A DNA stretch of 64,000 nt from the NCBI RefSeq assembly GCF_002025255.2, contig NZ_CP054588.1:124001-188000 (forward strand), read 5' to 3'. The position numbers and the translations under genes were made by a program. This DNA is from Halolamina sp. CBA1230 (GTDB taxonomy: Archaea; Halobacteriota; Halobacteria; Halobacteriales; Haloferacaceae). Under the pieces are notes generated by a model that saw only the letters and a program-made list of their open reading frames with translations, was not told the origin of the DNA and made no database searches. How positions within the stretch are numbered: position 1 is the first letter of the stretch; every line of letters begins with the position of its first letter. Below are positions 7,918-17,477 of the stretch, piece after piece.

Positions 7918-9906
7918 ATGGAGGTATCGTACCCGTTCACCGGGATCGTCGACCAGCAAGCGATGAAGCGTGCGTTACTGATCAACGCCGTCAACCCGGA
8001 CGTGAGCGGCGTGCTGCTCCGTGGTGAACGCGGGACCGCCAAGTCGACTGCCGTGCGTGCGCTGGCGGAGGTGCTGCCCGAGATCGCGGTCGTCGCGGAC
8101 TGCCCCTACGGCTGTCCGCCCGCCGACCCCGATCGGATGTGCAGCGACTGCCAGCAGCGCCACGCGGCCGGCGACGACCTCCCGGTCGAACGACGACGGA
8201 TGCGGGTGGTGGATCTGCCGCTGAACGCCTCGGAGGACCGGGTCGTCGGCAGTATCGACCTCCAGCGAGCCGTCGAGTCGGGGGAAGCGACGTTCGACCC
8301 CGGTATCCTGGCGGACGCCAACCGCAACGTGCTCTACGTCGACGAGGTGAACCTGCTCGACGACCACATCGTCGACGTGCTGCTCGACGCGGCGGCGATG
8401 GGCGAGAACATCGTCGAACGCGAGGGCGTCTCCTTCCGCCACCCGTCGGAGTTCGTTCTCGTCGGCACGATGAACCCCGAGGAGGGCGGGCTCAGACCCC
8501 AACTGCTCGACCGCTTCGACATCGTCGTCGACGTCGGGGCCAGCGACGATCCCGGGGAGCGCGTCGAGATCGCCGAGTGCCGGGAGGCGTTCGACGCCGA
8601 CCCCGAGGCGTTCCGCGCGGCGTACGCCGACGAACAGCGAGCGCTCCGCGAGCGCCTCCGGGCGGCCCGCGAGCGCCTCGGGAGGGTCGAGATGGCCGAG
8701 GACCGACAGCGTGACGCCTCCTACGAGGCGCTCCGGCAGCGCGCCCACGGGATGCGCGCGGACATCGCCGTCTCCCGGATCGCCCGCGCCATCGCCGCAC
8801 TCGACGGCGAGGACGAAGTGACGGAGTCCAGCGTCGCGGAGGCTCAGTACTTCGCGTTCCCCCACCGCGTGGAGGGGGTCGCCGAGATGACTTTCGGCGA
8901 AGCAGCGCTCTCGACCGGCAACGACGAGGACGCCGAGGAGGGCGAGGACGACGACGACGAGTCCGAGGGCGACGACTCGGCCGACCAGCAGGGGGGCGGC
9001 ATCCCCATCGCCGAGGGCGAGGCGTCCTACACGGTCGACCGGACCGCCATCGACCCGGAGAAGGACCGGACGATGCGGAGCGCGCTCGCGCGACGGACCC
9101 CCTCGCGGGTCGACGTGCGCAGCGGGCGGTACGTCCGCTCGCGGATCCGGGAGGACGTCGACGACGTGGCGATCGACGCGACGCTGCGTGCGGCTGCGCC
9201 CCACCAGCGACAGCGTGGCGGGGAGGGCGACGAACTGGTGATCGAACCGCGGGACCTCCGGCAGAAGCTCCGCGAGCGGACCGCGCGTGCGCTGGTGGTG
9301 TTCGTCGTCGACGCCAGCGGCAGCGTGATGAGCGGCCGGCAGATGATGGAGACCAAACGCGGCCTGCTCTCGCTGATCGAGGACGCCTACCGCGCCCGAA
9401 ACCGGGTCGCCGTGGTGGTGTTCCGCGGCGAGGGGGCGTTCACGCTGGTCGAACCCACCCGCAACCACCGGCAGGCCCGCGACGCCGTCTCGGGGCTGAC
9501 CGTCGGCGGGAACACGCCGCTGGCTCACGGGCTGGTCGAGGCGTACCAACTGGTCCAGCGGGAGCAACGCCGCGACCAAGAGCTCTACCCGCTTGTCGTG
9601 GTGCTGTCCGACGGGCAGTCGAACGTCGAGTACCGCGAGGACGGCGACGCCAAGGAGGACACGTTCCGCGCCGCGGCGATGTTCGACGACGACGACATCC
9701 CGTCGGTGTTCGTCGACACCGGCCACAAGATCGACACGACGCCGGACGAGATCTGGACCGACCGGAAAGCCCGGCGGATGAAGCGGAAACGCCACGAGCG
9801 CAACCGCGAGTTCGCGGCGGCGATGGGGGCGGACTACCTGCCGCTGATCGATCTCCCGCGTGACGTGGACCTCGAGGCGCTCGACTGGGAGGAGGGAACG
9901 GCATGA
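7918..9906 (+). CDS. Mg/Co-chelatase-like fused AAA+ ATPase and von Willebrand A protein (ChlID type)
   Basis: 662-aa fusion of the chelatase I and D subunits. The AAA+ module occupies about residues 1-330: Walker [10 protein letters not shown] near 45, a Cys4 insert (CPYGC then MCSDC) near 62-79, Walker [13 protein letters not shown], and sensor [10 protein letters not shown] very acidic linker near 335-365 follows. The C-terminal VWA domain (about 460-640) has the MIDAS motif DASGSVMS, a NTPLAHG threonine and LSDGQSN. Such proteins drive metal insertion by CobN/BchH-type chelatases or act as MoxR/VWA-like maturation machines. No large chelatase subunit is in view. The start overlaps no other gene, and the next gene overlaps it by 4 bases. 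Confidence 0.85.
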   Translation: MEVSYPFTGIVDQQAMKRALLINAVNPDVSGVLLRGERGTAKSTAVRALAEVLPEIAVVADCPYGCPPADPDRMCSDCQQRHAAGDDLPVERRRMRVVDLPLNASEDRVVGSIDLQRAVESGEATFDPGILADANRNVLYVDEVNLLDDHIVDVLLDAAAMGENIVEREGVSFRHPSEFVLVGTMNPEEGGLRPQLLDRFDIVVDVGASDDPGERVEIAECREAFDADPEAFRAAYADEQRALRERLRAARERLGRVEMAEDRQRDASYEALRQRAHGMRADIAVSRIARAIAALDGEDEVTESSVAEAQYFAFPHRVEGVAEMTFGEAALSTGNDEDAEEGEDDDDESEGDDSADQQGGGIPIAEGEASYTVDRTAIDPEKDRTMRSALARRTPSRVDVRSGRYVRSRIREDVDDVAIDATLRAAAPHQRQRGGEGDELVIEPRDLRQKLRERTARALVVFVVDASGSVMSGRQMMETKRGLLSLIEDAYRARNRVAVVVFRGEGAFTLVEPTRNHRQARDAVSGLTVGGNTPLAHGLVEAYQLVQREQRRDQELYPLVVVLSDGQSNVEYREDGDAKEDTFRAAAMFDDDDIPSVFVDTGHKIDTTPDEIWTDRKARRMKRKRHERNREFAAAMGADYLPLIDLPRDVDLEALDWEEGTA

Positions 9907-11042
9907 CCCGACGCGACGGGGACGAGACCGACGACGATCGACCACAATCGATGACGAACCACGACATCACACACGACACGCCGGGAGCCGAGGAGGAACC
10001 GCGAGCCGCCGGGACGTTCCCGTTCACGGCCATCGTCGACCAGACCGAGATGAAGCGCGCGCTCGTGCTCAACGCCATCAACCCCGACGTGGGGGGCGTG
10101 CTGATCCGGGGCGAGCGCGGCACCGCCAAATCCACCGCCGTCCGTGCGCTGGCGGAGGTGCTGCCCGACATCGAGGCCGTGGCGGACTGCCCGTACGGCT
10201 GCCCGCCCGACGACCACGACCGGATGTGTGACGACTGTCGGGAGCGCCACGCGGCCGGCGACGACCTCCCAACCGAGACCCGGTCGATGCGGGTGGTGGA
10301 CCTGCCGCTGAACGCCTCGGAGGACCGCGTCGTCGGCAGTATCGACCTCGAACGCGCGGTGCAGGCTGGCGAACGACAGTTCGAACCCGGCATCCTCGCG
10401 GACGCCAACCGGAACATCCTCTACGTCGACGAGGTGAACCTGCTCGACGACCACATCGTCGACGTATTGCTCGACGCGGCAGCGATGGGGGAGAACATCG
10501 TCGAACGCGAAGGCGTCTCCTTCCGCCACCCGTCGGAGTTCATCCTCGTCGGGACGATGAACCCCGAGGAGGGCGACCTCCGCCCGCAGCTGCTGGACCG
10601 GTTCGGCCTCGTCGTCGACGTCGAGGGTGTCACGGAGGTGGACGACCGCGTGGAGATCAGCCGCCGCCGCGCCGCGTTCGAGGCCAACCCCGAGGCGTTC
10701 CGTGCGGAGTACGCCGACGAGCAGGCGGCGCTCCGGGAGGATATCGCTGCTGCCCGGACGCGGCTCGACGGCGTGGCGCTCGGCGACGACGTCGCCCGGC
10801 TGATCGCCGGCATGAACATCGAACTCGACGTCGACGGCCACCGTGGCGACATCACGCTCCGGCGGGCCGCCCGCACGCTCGCGGCGTTCGAGGGCGACGA
10901 CGAGGTGACCGCCCGGACCGTCCGCCGCGTCGCCCGGATGGCGCTGGAACACCGCCTCCAGCGCCTCCCGTTCGAGGAGGAGGAACAGGACGTGATGGGC
11001 GTCTTCCACGACGTGCGGCGCGAGCTGGGGCTCGAGGACTGA
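9903..11042 (+). CDS. Mg/Co-chelatase-like AAA+ ATPase (ChlI type), tandem paralogue
   Basis: 379-aa AAA+ ATPase very close to the first 330 residues of its upstream neighbour: same Walker A (GERGTAKST), same Cys4 insert (CPYGC, MCDDC), same [12 protein letters not shown] and GTMNPEEGD. It has an N-terminal extension of about 35 residues and no VWA domain. An alternative start at ATG 9951 would shorten the extension. The overlap with the ChlID gene implies co-translation, so a mixed AAA+ hexamer is likely. Long stretches of DNA identity with the upstream gene show a duplication. Confidence 0.85.
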   Translation: MTRRDGDETDDDRPQSMTNHDITHDTPGAEEEPRAAGTFPFTAIVDQTEMKRALVLNAINPDVGGVLIRGERGTAKSTAVRALAEVLPDIEAVADCPYGCPPDDHDRMCDDCRERHAAGDDLPTETRSMRVVDLPLNASEDRVVGSIDLERAVQAGERQFEPGILADANRNILYVDEVNLLDDHIVDVLLDAAAMGENIVEREGVSFRHPSEFILVGTMNPEEGDLRPQLLDRFGLVVDVEGVTEVDDRVEISRRRAAFEANPEAFRAEYADEQAALREDIAAARTRLDGVALGDDVARLIAGMNIELDVDGHRGDITLRRAARTLAAFEGDDEVTARTVRRVARMALEHRLQRLPFEEEEQDVMGVFHDVRRELGLED

Positions 11043-11230
11043 GCCCCGACCGAGACCGATTTTCCGCTGTCGATCTGGTTTCTCAACCACGGGGAGATAA
11101 TTTATTAAATCTGATAGGTCCCCGAGTATTGATGAGTTGGAGTACACTTATTGTGGATGATAAAACATGGTAATGTGGGAACACACACCGCGTTAGTACA
11201 TAACGCAGGGTCGTTCCCGGAGACAGACCC
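11043..11230 (+). promoter_or_regulatory. Promoter region of the SDR array with nested inverted repeats
   Basis: AT-rich start (ATAATTTATTAAAT around 11096-11109) suited to a TATA element. Further down, GCGTTA-GTACA-TAACGC (11190-11206) is a perfect inverted repeat, enclosed by GGGAAC (11177-11182) and GTTCCC (11213-11218). The nested palindromes end 12 bases before the first SDR start at 11231 and look like an operator. The binding protein is unknown; the IclR regulator at 19775 is one candidate. Confidence 0.45.
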
Positions 11231-12052
11231 ATGCCAGAGTACGACTTCACCGGTCAGGTGGCCTTCGTCACGGGGGCTGCACACGGACAGGGGCGCTCAC
11301 ACGCACAACACTACGCGAGACACGGTGCCGACGTCGTCGCCGTCGACATCGCTCACAACAAGGACACGGTGCCGTACGACCTCGGTACGGCCGACGAACT
11401 CGACGAAACGGCGAGTCTCGTCGAGGACGAAGGCCAGCGAGCACTCACTGTCGAAGCCGACGTCTCCGACGAAGCCGAAGTCGAGGCCGCCGTCGACGAG
11501 GCGCTCGACGAGTTCGGCCGTATCGACATCCTCGCCAACAACGCCGGCATCGAATCGATCGCCGACCTGACGGAGATGGACGAGGCGATGTGGGACGAGC
11601 TCGTCGACGTGAATCTCAAGGGGGTATGGCTCTGCTCGAAACACGTCGGACAACACTTCATCGACCGTGGCGACGGGGGAAAAATCGTCTCCACCGCGTC
11701 GACCGCCGGGCAGGTCGGCATTCCGAGTAACGGCCACTACGTCGCCGCGAAACACGGCGTCATCGGCCTCACGAAGACGCTCGCGCTCGAACTCGCCGAG
11801 TACGACGTCAACGCCAACTGCATCGGGCCGACAGCTGTCGACACCCCGATGGTCGCGGGGATGCTCGAGGGGTACGGCGAGGAGTTCATGAACGAGATGG
11901 GCGCCGTAGCGGGGCCGATGAGCGTCTTCCCGGACACGGACATGATCGAACCGAGCGACATCAGCGAGGCGTACATGTGGCTCTCCAGCGACGCCGCACG
12001 CTACGTCACCGGCATCTTCCTCCCCGTCGACGCCGGGTTCCTCGCGAAGTAA
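11231..12052 (+). CDS. Mycofactocin-coupled SDR dehydrogenase, copy 1
   Basis: 273-aa SDR. Seen: N-terminal VTGAAHGQGRSHAQHYA, catalytic serine in VSTASTAG, HYVAAKHG (YxxxK), and C-terminal SEAYMWLSSDAARYVTG. An insert after the second beta strand (TVPYDLGTADELDETASLVE) is characteristic of the SDR family that co-occurs with mycofactocin and holds its NAD without exchange. Members oxidise alcohols, carveol-type terpenoids or similar compounds. It is the first of five consecutive copies on the plus strand, spaced 2-33 bases apart, so an operon is likely. The real substrate is not readable. Confidence 0.88.
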   Translation: MPEYDFTGQVAFVTGAAHGQGRSHAQHYARHGADVVAVDIAHNKDTVPYDLGTADELDETASLVEDEGQRALTVEADVSDEAEVEAAVDEALDEFGRIDILANNAGIESIADLTEMDEAMWDELVDVNLKGVWLCSKHVGQHFIDRGDGGKIVSTASTAGQVGIPSNGHYVAAKHGVIGLTKTLALELAEYDVNANCIGPTAVDTPMVAGMLEGYGEEFMNEMGAVAGPMSVFPDTDMIEPSDISEAYMWLSSDAARYVTGIFLPVDAGFLAK

Positions 12053-12085
12053 CGCACGACAGATAACAATCAACAACCCAACAAC

Positions 12086-12907
12086 ATGGTACAGTACAAT
12101 TTCGACGGTAAGGTCGCGTTCGTCACTGGCGCCGGTCACGGCCAGGGACGGTCGCACGCACAGCACTACGCGAAACACGGCGCCGACGTCGTCGTCACCG
12201 ACATCTGCGAGAACATCGAGACCAACCCCTACGACCTCAGCACGTCGGACGAGCTCGAGGAGACGGCGAGCATGGTCGAAGACGAGGGGCAGGAGGCGCT
12301 CGCCATCCAGATGGACGTGCGCGAGGAGGACGAAGTCGCCGCGGCCGTCGACGAAGCTATCGACGAGTTCGGCAGGATCGACATCCTCGCGAACAACGCC
12401 GGCATCTTCAACGCGGCCGACATGACGGAGATGCCCGAACAGCAGTGGGACGAGATGATCGACACGAACCTCAAAGGCGTGTGGCTCTGTGCCAAACACG
12501 TCGGGCAGCACTTCATCGACCGCGGCGACGGCGGCAAGATCGTCTCCACCGCGTCGGCTGCGGGGCTGATCGCGACCCCCTCCGCGGGCCACTACGTCGC
12601 GACGAAACACGGTGTGCTCGGCCTGACGAAGACGTTGGCGCTCGAACTCGCGGAGTACGACGTCAACGTCAACGCCGTCTGTCCCACCGGCGTTCAGACG
12701 CCGATGATCGCCGGGTTCACCGAGGCCTACGGCGAGGAGCTGATGGACGAGATGGGGGCGCTCACCGGGCCGTGGAGCGTGTTCGAGGACGTGGACATGA
12801 TCGAGGCGAAGGACGTGAGCGAGGCGTACATGTGGCTCTCCAGCGACGCCGCACGCTACGTTACCGGGATCGGGCTCCCCGTCGACGCAGGGATGACTTC
12901 GAAGTAA
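12086..12907 (+). CDS. Mycofactocin-coupled SDR dehydrogenase, copy 2
   Basis: 273-aa paralogue with VTGAGHGQGRSHAQHYA, the insert TNPYDLSTSDELEETASMVE, VSTASAAG, HYVATKHG and the shared C-terminal block. It is closest to copy 5 (14597): both have ICENI/VDTNPYDLS and IFNAAD, and much of the DNA is identical. Loop residues near the active site (ATPSAGHY) differ from the other copies, which suggests a different substrate side chain. Confidence 0.88.
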   Translation: MVQYNFDGKVAFVTGAGHGQGRSHAQHYAKHGADVVVTDICENIETNPYDLSTSDELEETASMVEDEGQEALAIQMDVREEDEVAAAVDEAIDEFGRIDILANNAGIFNAADMTEMPEQQWDEMIDTNLKGVWLCAKHVGQHFIDRGDGGKIVSTASAAGLIATPSAGHYVATKHGVLGLTKTLALELAEYDVNVNAVCPTGVQTPMIAGFTEAYGEELMDEMGALTGPWSVFEDVDMIEAKDVSEAYMWLSSDAARYVTGIGLPVDAGMTSK

Positions 12908-12920
12908 CCGAGACAACACA

Positions 12921-13742
12921 ATGCCAGAGTACGACTTCAGCGGCAAGGTGGCGTTCGTCACCGGCGCCGCACACGGACAGGGGCGATCGCACGCACAACA
13001 CTACGCGAAACACGGCGCCGACGTCGTCGTCACCGACGTCGGCCACAACCTGGAGTCGGTCCCCTACGACATGGGGACCACGGAGGAACTCCACGAGACG
13101 GCCAGCATCGTCGAGGACGAGGGACAGGAGGCGCTGGCCCTCGAAGTGGACGTTCGCGAGGAGGAGCAGGTCGCGTCGGCGGTGGACCAGGCGCTCGAGG
13201 AGTTCGGGAGGATCGACATCCTCGCGAACAACGCCGGCATCTGGCCGATGGCGGATCTCGTCGAGATGGACGAGGCGCTGTGGGACGTCGTGATCGACAC
13301 CGTCCTCAAGGGCGTCTGGCTCTGCAGCAAGCACGTCGGCCAGCACTTCGTCGAGCGCGGCGACGGCGGCAAGATCGTCAACACCTCCTCGACGGCCGGC
13401 CTCGTCGGCGCGCCCGGCGCCGGCCACTACGTCGCAGCCAAACACGGCGTTATCGGCCTCACCAAGACGCTGGCGCTCGAACTCGCCGAGTACGACGTCA
13501 ACGTCAACGCCGTCTGCCCGACAGCGCTGGACAGCCCGGGTATGAACAACTACATCGAGACGTACGGCCCGGAGATGCTCGAGGAGATGGGCGAGCTGAC
13601 CGGCCCGATGAACGTGTTCGAGCCGGGCGAGATGATCGAGGAGAAAGACATCAGCGAGGCGTACATGTGGCTCTCCAGCGACGCCGCACGCTACGTCACC
13701 GGGATCGCACTGCCCGTCGACGCGGGCGCGACAGCCAAGTGA
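12921..13742 (+). CDS. Mycofactocin-coupled SDR dehydrogenase, copy 3
   Basis: 273-aa paralogue. It has the TGAAHGQGRSHA nucleotide motif, insert SVPYDMGTTEELHETASIVE, serine in VNTSSTAG and HYVAAKHG. It begins 13 bases after copy 2 and ends 2 bases before copy 4. The segment DSPGMNNYIETYG replaces the DTPM motif of the other copies, altering the substrate-loop region after strand F. Confidence 0.87.
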   Translation: MPEYDFSGKVAFVTGAAHGQGRSHAQHYAKHGADVVVTDVGHNLESVPYDMGTTEELHETASIVEDEGQEALALEVDVREEEQVASAVDQALEEFGRIDILANNAGIWPMADLVEMDEALWDVVIDTVLKGVWLCSKHVGQHFVERGDGGKIVNTSSTAGLVGAPGAGHYVAAKHGVIGLTKTLALELAEYDVNVNAVCPTALDSPGMNNYIETYGPEMLEEMGELTGPMNVFEPGEMIEEKDISEAYMWLSSDAARYVTGIALPVDAGATAK

Positions 13743-13744
13743 CC

Positions 13745-14566
13745 ATGGTCGAGTACGACTTCAGCAACAAGGTGGCGTTCGTCACGGGGGCGGCACACGG
13801 ACAGGGGCGCTCGCACGCCCAACACTACGCGAAACACGGCGCCGACGTCGTCGTCACCGACATCAGTCGGAACGTGGAGACTGTCCCCTACGACCTCGGG
13901 ACCAGCGAGGAGCTCGCGGAGACAGCCAGCCTCGTCGAGGACGAGGGGCAGGAGGCGCTGGCGATCGAGATGGACGTTCGCGACGAGAGCGACGTCGAAG
14001 CCGCGGTCGAACGCGCCGTCGATCAGTTCGGCAAGATCGACATCCTCGCCAACAACGCCGGCATCGCGTCGATGTCGGACGCAGTGGAGATGGACGAGGC
14101 GATGTGGGACGAGATGATCGACACGAACCTGAAAGGCGTCTGGCTGGCCTCGAAACACGTCGGCCAGCACTTCGTCGAACGGGGCGACGGCGGCAAGATC
14201 GTCTCGACGGCCTCGACCGCCGGCGCGATCGGGATCCCCGGGCAGGGCCACTACGTCGCCGCGAAACACGGGGTCGTCGGTTTGACGAAGACGCTGGCGC
14301 TCGAACTCGCCGAGTACGACGTCAACGTCAACTGTATCGGCCCGACCGGGGTCGACACGCCGATGATCACGGGGGTCAACGAGGCCTACGGCGAGGAGGC
14401 GCTCGGGGAGGTGACGGAGCTCACCGGGCCGTGGAACGTTTTCGGCGACGGCGGGATGATCGAGTCGAAGGATATCAGCGAGGCGTACATGTGGCTCTCC
14501 AGCGACGCCGCACGCTACGTCACCGGCGTCTATCTTCCAGTCGACGCCGGGTTCCTCGCGAAGTAA
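13745..14566 (+). CDS. Mycofactocin-coupled SDR dehydrogenase, copy 4
   Basis: 273-aa paralogue; ATG 13745 is chosen because it gives the conserved MVEYDF start, while the frame upstream only reads through copy 3. Seen: TGAAHGQGRSHA, insert TVPYDLGTSEELAETASLVE, VSTASTAG, HYVAAKHG. It is most similar to copy 1 (both end PVDAGFLAK). Confidence 0.88.
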   Translation: MVEYDFSNKVAFVTGAAHGQGRSHAQHYAKHGADVVVTDISRNVETVPYDLGTSEELAETASLVEDEGQEALAIEMDVRDESDVEAAVERAVDQFGKIDILANNAGIASMSDAVEMDEAMWDEMIDTNLKGVWLASKHVGQHFVERGDGGKIVSTASTAGAIGIPGQGHYVAAKHGVVGLTKTLALELAEYDVNVNCIGPTGVDTPMITGVNEAYGEEALGEVTELTGPWNVFGDGGMIESKDISEAYMWLSSDAARYVTGVYLPVDAGFLAK

Positions 14567-14596
14567 GCTAACCAATCGACGATAACCACTCACTCA

Positions 14597-15418
14597 ATGG
14601 TCGAATACGATTTCGACGGTACGGTCGCATTCGTCACTGGCGCCGGTCACGGCCAGGGGCGTTCACACGCACAGCATTACGCGAAACACGGCGCTGACGT
14701 CGTCGTCACCGACATCTGCGAGAACGTCGACACCAACCCCTACGACCTCAGCACGCCGGACGAGCTCGAGGAGACGGCGAGTCTCGTCGAGGACGAGGGC
14801 CAGGAGGCACTCGCGATCCAGATGGACGTCCGCGAGGAGGACGAGGTCGAAGCGGCTGTCGAGCAAGCAGTCGACCACTTCGGCAAGATCGACGTCCTCG
14901 CGAACAACGCCGGCATCTTCAACGCCGCCGACGCGACGGAGATGAGCGAGCAGCAGTGGGACGAGATGATCGACACGAACCTCAAAGGCGTGTGGCTCTG
15001 TGCCAAACACGTCGGGCAGCACTTCATCGACCGCGGCGACGGCGGCAAGATCATCTCCACGGCGTCGACGGCCGCGTTCACCGCGTCGCCGGGGAACGGC
15101 CACTACGTGGCCGCCAAGCACGGCGTTCGCGGGCTGACGAAGACGCTCGCGCTCGAACTCGCGGAGTACGACGTCAACGTCAACGCCGTCGCCCCGACGG
15201 GGATGGACACGCCGATGATTTCGGGGTACGTCGAGGCGTACGGCGAGGAGCTCCTCGAGGAGACGATGGCGATGACCGGACCGGCGAACGTGTTCGACGA
15301 GGGGGAGATGCTCCAACCCAAGGAGATCAGCGAGGCGTACATGTGGCTCTCCAGCGACGCCGCCAGCTACGTCACCGGGACGACGCTGAAAGTCGACGCG
15401 GGGATGACCGCGAAGTAG
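14597..15418 (+). CDS. Mycofactocin-coupled SDR dehydrogenase, copy 5
   Basis: 273-aa paralogue and near twin of copy 2. Seen: TGAGHGQGRSHA, insert TNPYDLSTPDELEETASLVE, ISTASTAA, HYVAAKHG and a KVDAGMTAK end. It is preceded by a 30-base gap. It is the last of the uninterrupted run; a small convergent membrane-protein gene follows. Confidence 0.88.
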   Translation: MVEYDFDGTVAFVTGAGHGQGRSHAQHYAKHGADVVVTDICENVDTNPYDLSTPDELEETASLVEDEGQEALAIQMDVREEDEVEAAVEQAVDHFGKIDVLANNAGIFNAADATEMSEQQWDEMIDTNLKGVWLCAKHVGQHFIDRGDGGKIISTASTAAFTASPGNGHYVAAKHGVRGLTKTLALELAEYDVNVNAVAPTGMDTPMISGYVEAYGEELLEETMAMTGPANVFDEGEMLQPKEISEAYMWLSSDAASYVTGTTLKVDAGMTAK

Positions 15419-15459
15419 CTGCGACCGACTCGGGTGCCCTCGCGGGGCACCCCCGAGCG

Positions 15460-15741
15460 CTACTCTCCCCAGTACGACGCCAGCCCGACAGCCATCGCCG
15501 TCCCAGTTACGAACGCGACCGCGAGCGTGGTCGGTTCGACAGCGTCGCGATACACCCACGCCAGCGACCCCGCGACGAGGACGTTGATGCTCCCCCAGAC
15601 CGCGTTCGCTACGGCGCTCGACTCCGGCCCCAACGGCGTCATGTGCCGTTCCCCGGTGACGCCTTTCACGAAGTGGGGCACCGCGTTCGCCCCGAACAGG
15701 CCGATGACCGCGAACACCACGAGTTCGACAGGGGTTGCCAT
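15460..15741 (-). CDS. Small membrane protein, function unknown
   Basis: 93-aa hydrophobic protein with three or so predicted membrane helices (VELVVFAVIGLFGANAVPHF, then VWGSINVLVAGSLAWVY, then LAVAFVTGTAMAVGLASY). ATG 15741 gives a clean hydrophobic N-terminus; the upstream frame is polar and lies in the intergenic space. The GANAVPHFVKGVTG motif is of a kind common in small conserved membrane proteins of bacteria and archaea, but I cannot name a function. It sits on the opposite strand between SDR copies 5 and 6. Confidence 0.7.
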   Translation of the reverse strand: MATPVELVVFAVIGLFGANAVPHFVKGVTGERHMTPLGPESSAVANAVWGSINVLVAGSLAWVYRDAVEPTTLAVAFVTGTAMAVGLASYWGE

Positions 15742-15827
15742 ACCCCTCGTGTAGAAACGTTTAGTAATAGTTCTGGCGTCGGACCCACCACAAGCTAAAT
15801 CGTGTCGCAGGACGAACACCACCAATC

Positions 15828-16646
15828 GTGCCCGAATACGCGTTCGACGGCCAGGTCGCGTTCGTCACCGGCGCCGGCCGAGGCCAGGGCCGCTCCCACG
15901 CCCGGCAGTACGCGAAACACGGCGCCGACGTGGTGGTCGTCGACGGGCCAAAGGGGATCGAGACCAGTCAGTACCCGCTCGCCTCCGCGGCCCAACTGGA
16001 CGAGACCGCCAGCCTCGTCGAGGACGAAGGTGGGGACGCGCTCGTCGTGCGTGCCGACGTCCGCCGGGAGTCCGCCGTCGAAGCCGCCGTCGACGAGGCG
16101 CTCGACCGGTTCGGCAAGATCGACATCCTCGCCAACAACGCCGGCATCTGGAACGTCGCCGATCTCGTGGCGATGGACGAACAGCGCTGGGACGAGCTCG
16201 TCGACACCGTTCTCAAGGGGACGTGGCTCTGCAGCAAGCACGTCGGCCAACAGTTCGTCGAGCGCGGCGATGGCGGCAAGATCGTCTCCACCGCGTCCAC
16301 GGCGGGGCTCGTCGGCGCCAGGGGCTCGGGCCACTACGCCGCCGCCAAACACGGCGTCGTCGGGCTGACGAAAGCGCTCGCGCTCGAACTCGCGGAGCAC
16401 GGCGTGAACGTCAACGCGGTCGTCCCGACCGGCGTGGCGACGCCGATGATCGACGGCATCCTCGAGACGATGGGCGACGACGCGCTCACGTCGGTGTCGG
16501 ACGCCAGTGGATCGATGAACGTACTGGACGACCAGCTGATCGAACCCCGGGACGTGAGCGAGGCGTACATGTGGCTCTCCAGCGACGCCGCCCGCTACGT
16601 CACCGGGATCACCCTCCCCGTCGACGCGGGGATGCTCGCGAAATGA
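15828..16646 (+). CDS. Mycofactocin-coupled SDR dehydrogenase, copy 6
   Basis: 272-aa paralogue with GTG start. Seen: TGAGRGQGRSHARQYA, a diverged insert (SQYPLASAAQLDETASLVE), VSTASTAG, HYAAAKHG, and the same SEAYMWLSSDAARYVTG end. It is the most diverged of the six and is separated from the others by the small membrane protein. Its stop overlaps the next SDR start (ATGA), so the two are co-translated. Confidence 0.86.
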   Translation: MPEYAFDGQVAFVTGAGRGQGRSHARQYAKHGADVVVVDGPKGIETSQYPLASAAQLDETASLVEDEGGDALVVRADVRRESAVEAAVDEALDRFGKIDILANNAGIWNVADLVAMDEQRWDELVDTVLKGTWLCSKHVGQQFVERGDGGKIVSTASTAGLVGARGSGHYAAAKHGVVGLTKALALELAEHGVNVNAVVPTGVATPMIDGILETMGDDALTSVSDASGSMNVLDDQLIEPRDVSEAYMWLSSDAARYVTGITLPVDAGMLAK

Positions 16647-17470
16647 CCATGGCGCCCGATCACTCCCCCGTCGTCCTGATCACCGGCTGTTCCTCGGGGA
16701 TCGGTCGCGCGACCGCTCGGCGCTTCCTCGACGCCGGCTGGCGGGTCTGGGCCACCGCTCGGGACCCGACGGACATCACCGATCTCGCCGACGCCGGCTG
16801 TCGGACCGCCGCGCTGGACGTGACCGACGGGGGACAGATCGACGCCGTCGTCGAGCGCGTCGTCGCCCGCGACAGCCGGATCGACTGTCTGGTGAACAAC
16901 GCCGGCTACGGGCAGGCCGGCGCCGTCGAGGAGATCCCTGTGGACCAGCTGCGCGCGCAGTTCGAGGTCAACGTGTTCGGCCCCGTCCGGCTCGCGCAGG
17001 CCGTCCTGCCCCACATGCGTGGGGCTGGCAGCGGGCGGATCGTGAACGTCTCCAGCCTGCTCGGTCGGGTCGCCTACCCCACTCGCGGCGCGTACGCCGG
17101 ATCGAAACACGCGCTCGAAGCACTGAGCGAGTCGCTCCGGGCGGAGACCGCCGGGGTCGGCGTCGACGTCGTGCTGATCGAGCCCGGCGCCGTGCGGACG
17201 GGGTTCGAGGACCGGCTCCACGAAACCGAGTCCACGCTCGACGAAGTCGCCGAGTACGGACGCCTCCGTCGGCTCGTGGACCGCGCACAGCGACTCAGTG
17301 AACGTCGCGGGATGGCGCCCGAACGGGTCGCCGACGAGATCTACCGCGCCGCGAGCGTCGAGCGGCCGGAGCGCCGCTACGTCGTCGGCTGGGACGCACG
17401 GCTCGCGATCCTGGCCGACCGCGTGGTTCCGGCACGGGTGACGGAGTGGCTGTACCGGCGACTCGCCTGA
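16643..17470 (+). CDS. Classical SDR (17-beta-HSD/retinol dehydrogenase-like)
   Basis: 275-aa SDR. Seen: TGCSSGIGRATARRF, NNAGYG, VNVSSLLG, catalytic YAGSK, and a long C-terminal region after IEPGAVRTGFE. The family oxidises or reduces lipophilic alcohols/ketones with exchangeable NAD(P). The start is either ATG 16643 (overlapping the previous stop) or ATG 16649. It lacks the mycofactocin-type insert. Being coupled to SDR copy 6 suggests the two act on the same substrate, one with bound and one with free cofactor (inference). Confidence 0.85.
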   Translation: MTMAPDHSPVVLITGCSSGIGRATARRFLDAGWRVWATARDPTDITDLADAGCRTAALDVTDGGQIDAVVERVVARDSRIDCLVNNAGYGQAGAVEEIPVDQLRAQFEVNVFGPVRLAQAVLPHMRGAGSGRIVNVSSLLGRVAYPTRGAYAGSKHALEALSESLRAETAGVGVDVVLIEPGAVRTGFEDRLHETESTLDEVAEYGRLRRLVDRAQRLSERRGMAPERVADEIYRAASVERPERRYVVGWDARLAILADRVVPARVTEWLYRRLA

Positions 17471-17477
17471 CCGAGCG

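Noticed and set aside
9834-11147. Long open frame (437 codons) antisense to the chelatase genes
   Set aside because: High-GC third-position effect opposite a real gene; the antisense product lacks recognisable motifs while the plus strand encodes a clear AAA+ ATPase.
11297-12961. 554-codon antisense frame over SDR copies 1 and 2
   Set aside because: Shadow of strongly conserved sense genes.
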